Assembly: GCA_018894105.1 (NCBI GenBank)
Contig: CM032128.1
Span: forward strand, 29,473,299 to 29,537,298
From: Jacaranda mimosifolia
Lineage: Eukaryota; Streptophyta; Magnoliopsida; Lamiales; Bignoniaceae
Direction of reading: 5' to 3'
DNA: 64,000 nucleotides
Part shown: one piece after another, positions 60,296 through 64,000 of the stretch
Position numbering within the stretch: the first letter of the stretch is position 1
Layout: every line of letters starts with the position of its first letter
Notes under the pieces: model-generated
What the model was told of the DNA's origin: nothing
What the model saw: the letters and a program-made list of their open reading frames with translations, nothing else
The model's database searches: none
Translations under genes and position numbers: made by a program

Positions 60296-60788
60296 TGTAA
60301 GAATAATTATGTTCCATGTGATATTATTAATTAGTTTATGATTTAATAATTATAAAAATAATTAAATCTCATCGGTTATATATGGAAGAGTTGTAACTTA
60401 TGGTTACATACCATTTAATAATACGTAGTTATGACTATTTACATATAAAGTTATAATTATTTATTAAGAGTTGTAATGTGGAGATGTATTTGATGGAGAC
60501 ACCCTCTCATACTCTATAAATAAGGATTATGGTCCTTTCTCCACCCTATAAGAAATTGTACATTTCATCCATCAAAATTGTGCATTAAAGAAAAGGAATT
60601 AGAAAGAGAAATCGATATCCTATTCACTCAAGAAATCAAGTATTGATGTCTATAAATTTTATATTCATGGAGAAAAGTACGCCTACTTACTATATACATA
60701 TTTATATGTGAAAAACATGAAGTTATAGATTTTAGATTTAATCAATTTCCGCTAATGTTTATACAGTAAATATGATTTAATGCTTACA
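60296..60788 (+). repeat. 3' LTR of copia element
   Basis: The LTR is 493 bp, begins TGTAAG and ends CTTACA, and pairs with the 5' LTR. The flanking ATCAA completes the target duplication. Confidence 0.93.
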
Positions 60789-60793
60789 ATCAA

Positions 60794-61619
60794 CTCCCAA
60801 CTTCTAATTTATGAATTGAAAATACAAAAAATAATTTATTTTATTATTTTTTCATTCAAAATTTCGTGCTAGCTAATTCAACTCTTATTAGCCTTAGACA
60901 TAATGAATGTGTCATATATTTCATGTCCTTTTCTCGAGTTACTTTGACATTTCCAGGTTGTAACATTCAAAATTCAGTGCAAGATTTATTTTTTTATTTT
61001 TTAATGATTGAAGATACCTTCTTGATTTTATTTATACCTTTGCAACATTTTTCTGCCACAGGCTTTTCGTTTTTGGCTTTTCATGATTTCATTTTCATCC
61101 CCTTCTCAAAAAGCCCTCTAGATGCTTGGAGAATATTGATAACAAAGAAACAAACAAAGGGAATTTGATGGATATATTCTAGGAAATTATTTATATAAAT
61201 TATCTTTAAAAAAAAAGGCGATAAAATTCTCAATTTCTACATAAAAATAAAATGTACCCAATTAACAATTGCAAAATCTACGCTCATGTCATAAAACCAA
61301 ATTAATTATATATAGAACTATGTCATAACTGCTAGATCACATATAATAATATTAATATTTCATTTTATATTATTATTATATTCTCATTTAGTGATGCACA
61401 ATTTATTTGTACATGTACTCAAATAATGATATGATTTTCTTTTTAAATTATAATCAATTAAAACTGAAATTTCTAATAATGGATTGTAAATTTTTTTTAT
61501 TATAAGATATAACTTTTGAAGTATATCTGAAGACTGAAGATAATCTTTTTATTTTCATAAACATAATCAAATTCAGTAATTGATATTTTTATTTGTTGAG
61601 AATAAGAATATTTCTCAAA
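60794..61619. other. Intergenic DNA, no gene seen
   Basis: AT-rich sequence with no supported gene or repeat. Short frames show no domain. Confidence 0.45.
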
Positions 61620-62100
61620 ATTTAGAATCAAAGGGGAGTAAAATTCACATTGAGGACGACAGACTGCAGCCGCACGTGGCTACAGAACACCCCCAGCCTA
61701 CATTGATTGCGGATTGGTTGAACACAGTCAGCGTGGGCCGCAATTTTCAGAAAAGTAGAACAAAGAAATTAAAAAATAAAATAACCGACAAACCATCCGA
61801 GGAATGAATTATACGTAAGAGAGGTCACTAAATACGATATTAATTACCGTAGTTATTTTCTTCGGTCCAAAAGTGAAAAGTCATTAGCATCTTTTAATGT
61901 GCTCCCCAATAACAAATTAGACAAGAAATAGACTGCCTTGGTATTGGAACTTCCAAAATAACCCTGAGGATCATAGTTATTCCTTCAAGAATGAGACTAG
62001 TGGGGCCGATATTAGGCAGCCTTTGTAAGGGTAATATCGTACGTGAGGGACTTTAAACGGCCACTGCCTTTTGACTTATTTTTATTAGCGTTGGATAGAA
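61620..62100. promoter_or_regulatory. Less AT-rich island with a G-box, possible promoter
   Basis: A CACGTG core lies at 61673-61678, in sequence that is clearly less AT-rich than both flanks. There is no recognisable gene downstream on either strand inside the window. A promoter of a gene beyond the edge is unlikely at this distance, so a relic or a distal element is possible. Assignment is weak. Confidence 0.25.
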
Positions 62101-64000
62101 AAAGAATATACCTTTTTGAATTTTAAAAAATACGAGTAAAAATGCCCATATTGTTGCTCTTTTTCACGCGAGTGCCATTAAGTTTTTATTAATTACTCCG
62201 GTATACTTATCTTGAGCTATAAGAATTTCATAAAATTATATTAAGTCTCATGGTTAAATGAAAGAGGTAAAAATACGAAGAATGGTCAAATATGAGTGTA
62301 AGTAAAATTTATTTACAAATTATAAAAAATAGTATTTTATATTATAAACAAATTATAAAAATTGATTCTAACTTATGTTGTATAATCATAAAAAAATTAA
62401 CAAAAGTGATGATGATTTAATGATTTTGGATGGCGTCAAAATCTTATTTGACACAAAACATTAAAGACACAAGTGAGGTAATAATATTTTTCATAAAAAA
62501 TAAAATAAAGAGTGAGCAAATTAGTTAATTTTAAAAAGATTGTAGCGCGTTTTCTATAACCTTTCAAAATATTAAAGATTTTTATTTTTTTAATATCTAA
62601 TGTTGGATAGCAATGATTCTTTTTGCATGAGTAATTTCATTTTATTTTTTTACAACTTTGAGAATTATTTTCATTGTGAACTCGAATTTTGAGCATGATT
62701 GCAACGATGTATTAAGACCTCATAAGTATAGCATCATATCCAACATAAGATAATATTTATATTTTAAGATAATCTGCTATAACAAATTTATTGTTTGATA
62801 CATAATTTAAATTATTTTGATATATGGTATGGGCAATCTTATATAATTTTTGCATCAGAACATAATGTCTTCAAAGAGCCTTTTGTTGAGCATGAAAATT
62901 ATAATGATATCCATTTTATCTCAATATCACAATAAATAAATAAATAAAAGATCATGCAAATCCTACCTCCTTAATATCCTCTTTGTGAAGACACTATTTT
63001 GACTTTGTAAATCACAATTGATATATTTCCCTGTCGTTAGTTTTGAACTTTCGATGTTCCATTGCAGCGACAATGGCAAATAGAGATACTGGCAATAGTT
63101 GAACTGTTGCCACCGTGTTTTGTTAATTGACGAGGCAAAAAAATGAATTAAAGAGAAAATGGGAATAAAGAAAAATAAAAGGAAAAGGAAATAGAGAAAA
63201 TAATGGAAAGAAACATGAGAATGAAAAAGAGGGTGCCTGTGGTTTGGAATACCCTGTGCCTCTTTAACAATTTTTTAATGTTGTGGAATGTAATATTTGA
63301 TTACAGATGATGTGATTTGAAATTTGATGGCTGTCAAAATTGTATAGTATTATTGAATTATATTTTTATGATATTGTTTGTTGTGTATATTAAAATTTTA
63401 TAATTATAAATTTTGTTTTGAATCCAAACAAGTTCGAGTTTGAGTTCGTTTGAGCCTATATGAATTGAGTTTTATCGAGTCGAGCTCGAACTTTGCTATT
63501 TAGGCTTAATCGAGTTTGAATTCGAGCTCACGAGTATATAGATAAATCGAGCTTGAAATGCTAATTCGGGTTTGATTTAACTTGTTTACACCACTATCTG
63601 TGACAGTGCTATGAAATGGAGTTAGTGGCGATAGCAGATTCATAAAAAAGGGATACATTATAAATAAAGATAGGAGAAAAATAAGAAAGAAGGAACAATG
63701 AATCTTGAACGAGGAAAAAGGAGGAAAAAAAAGAAAAAAAAAGAAAGAAAGAAGGAATGGTGAGGAAGAAATTTGAAAAAGAAAGGTCATAGAAGAACAT
63801 TGAAAAGATAAGAACAAATTATTGATATATTAGAAAACACATATCAATTCATCTATTCAATTCATGAAAATAACTACGATATAAATGACATCCCTCGTAA
63901 TCATATAAAACAAGCATAATATCACTTAAATAAATAAAAAAAAATAATAATTTATTTAAGTATATATTTATCTTACCTCTCAGGAGAAGAGACCTAAAAA
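62101..64000. other. Intergenic DNA to window end, no gene seen
   Basis: No gene is supported. A block rich in 'cgagtt' and 'gagctcg' (63430-63600) resembles the hAT-type MITE at 800-1152. Purine-rich runs follow at 63650-63790. The last 200 bp are AT-rich. Confidence 0.4.

Larger units (their letters stand above)
53715..60788 (+). mobile_element. Full-length Ty1/copia LTR retrotransposon, 7.07 kb
   Basis: Both LTRs begin TGTAAG and end CTTACA, and the 5-bp duplication ATCAA flanks the element (53710-53714 and 60789-60793). A primer-binding site TGGTATCAGAGCC (54214-54226) complements initiator methionine tRNA, and a polypurine tract AAGTGGGAGAA lies just before the 3' LTR. Domain order gag, protease, integrase, reverse transcriptase, RNase H marks Ty1/copia. 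Many stops and shifts make it inactive. A 796-bp hAT element is nested in gag. Confidence 0.95.

Noticed and set aside
61580..61807. 75-codon plus-strand frame
   Set aside because: No domain, no splice or promoter support, and charged low-complexity end. Not kept as a gene.

Overview
The window is nuclear DNA from a flowering plant, almost certainly a eudicot. The evidence is AT-rich intergenic DNA, GT-AG introns, a plant-type oleate desaturase with a non-coding leader intron, and plant transposons (Mutator-like, hAT, Tourist-like MITEs, Ty1/copia, SINEs). The desaturase resembles asterid FAD2 proteins, but the species is not identifiable by reading alone.

Four host genes were reconstructed from start to stop with consistent intron phases. 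(1) 6339-13018 (+): a three-CCCH-finger plus KH-domain RNA-binding protein, 3 coding exons, 300 aa, with a 5-kb second intron that has collected a MITE and a segmental duplication. (2) 15539-20656 (+): a nucleolar complex protein 2 (NOC2) homologue, 11 exons, 749 aa, with site II and telo-box motifs upstream as is usual for ribosome-biogenesis genes. (3) 32866-34017 (+): FAD2, the ER delta-12 oleate desaturase, one coding exon of 383 aa, with G-boxes, a TATA box, a non-coding first exon and a 2-kb leader intron. (4) 40113-34951 (-): a LIN-like U-box E3 ligase, 8 exons, 1234 aa, convergent with FAD2. These genes have unrelated housekeeping or metabolic roles and do not form a pathway.

The rest is mostly transposon-derived. 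1-6000 holds a hAT MITE, a 2.3-kb non-autonomous MULE with a broken GRF zinc-finger gene, a 171-bp tandem duplication and a hAT-like relic. 13.4-14.7 kb is a low-complexity AT-rich repeat block. 20.7-30.4 kb is gene-free and carries several MITEs, two SINE copies and a probable solo LTR. 41.9-48.2 kb is a 6.3-kb MULE with 0.3-kb inverted repeats, a decayed transposase and an intact GRF-finger ORF; its right end was later duplicated in tandem. 49-51.3 kb holds a hAT element with a perfect 8-bp duplication, a Tourist-like MITE and a tandem tRNA-derived SINE. 53.7-60.8 kb is a full-length but dead Ty1/copia element with a hAT element nested in gag. No gene was found in 60.8-64 kb.

No clearly new biological system is visible. 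The best lead is the recurrence of a GRF zinc-finger gene next to one end of two different MULEs here, suggesting a transposon companion gene. The NOC2 84-nt stop-free intron and the end duplication of the large MULE are also worth checking.
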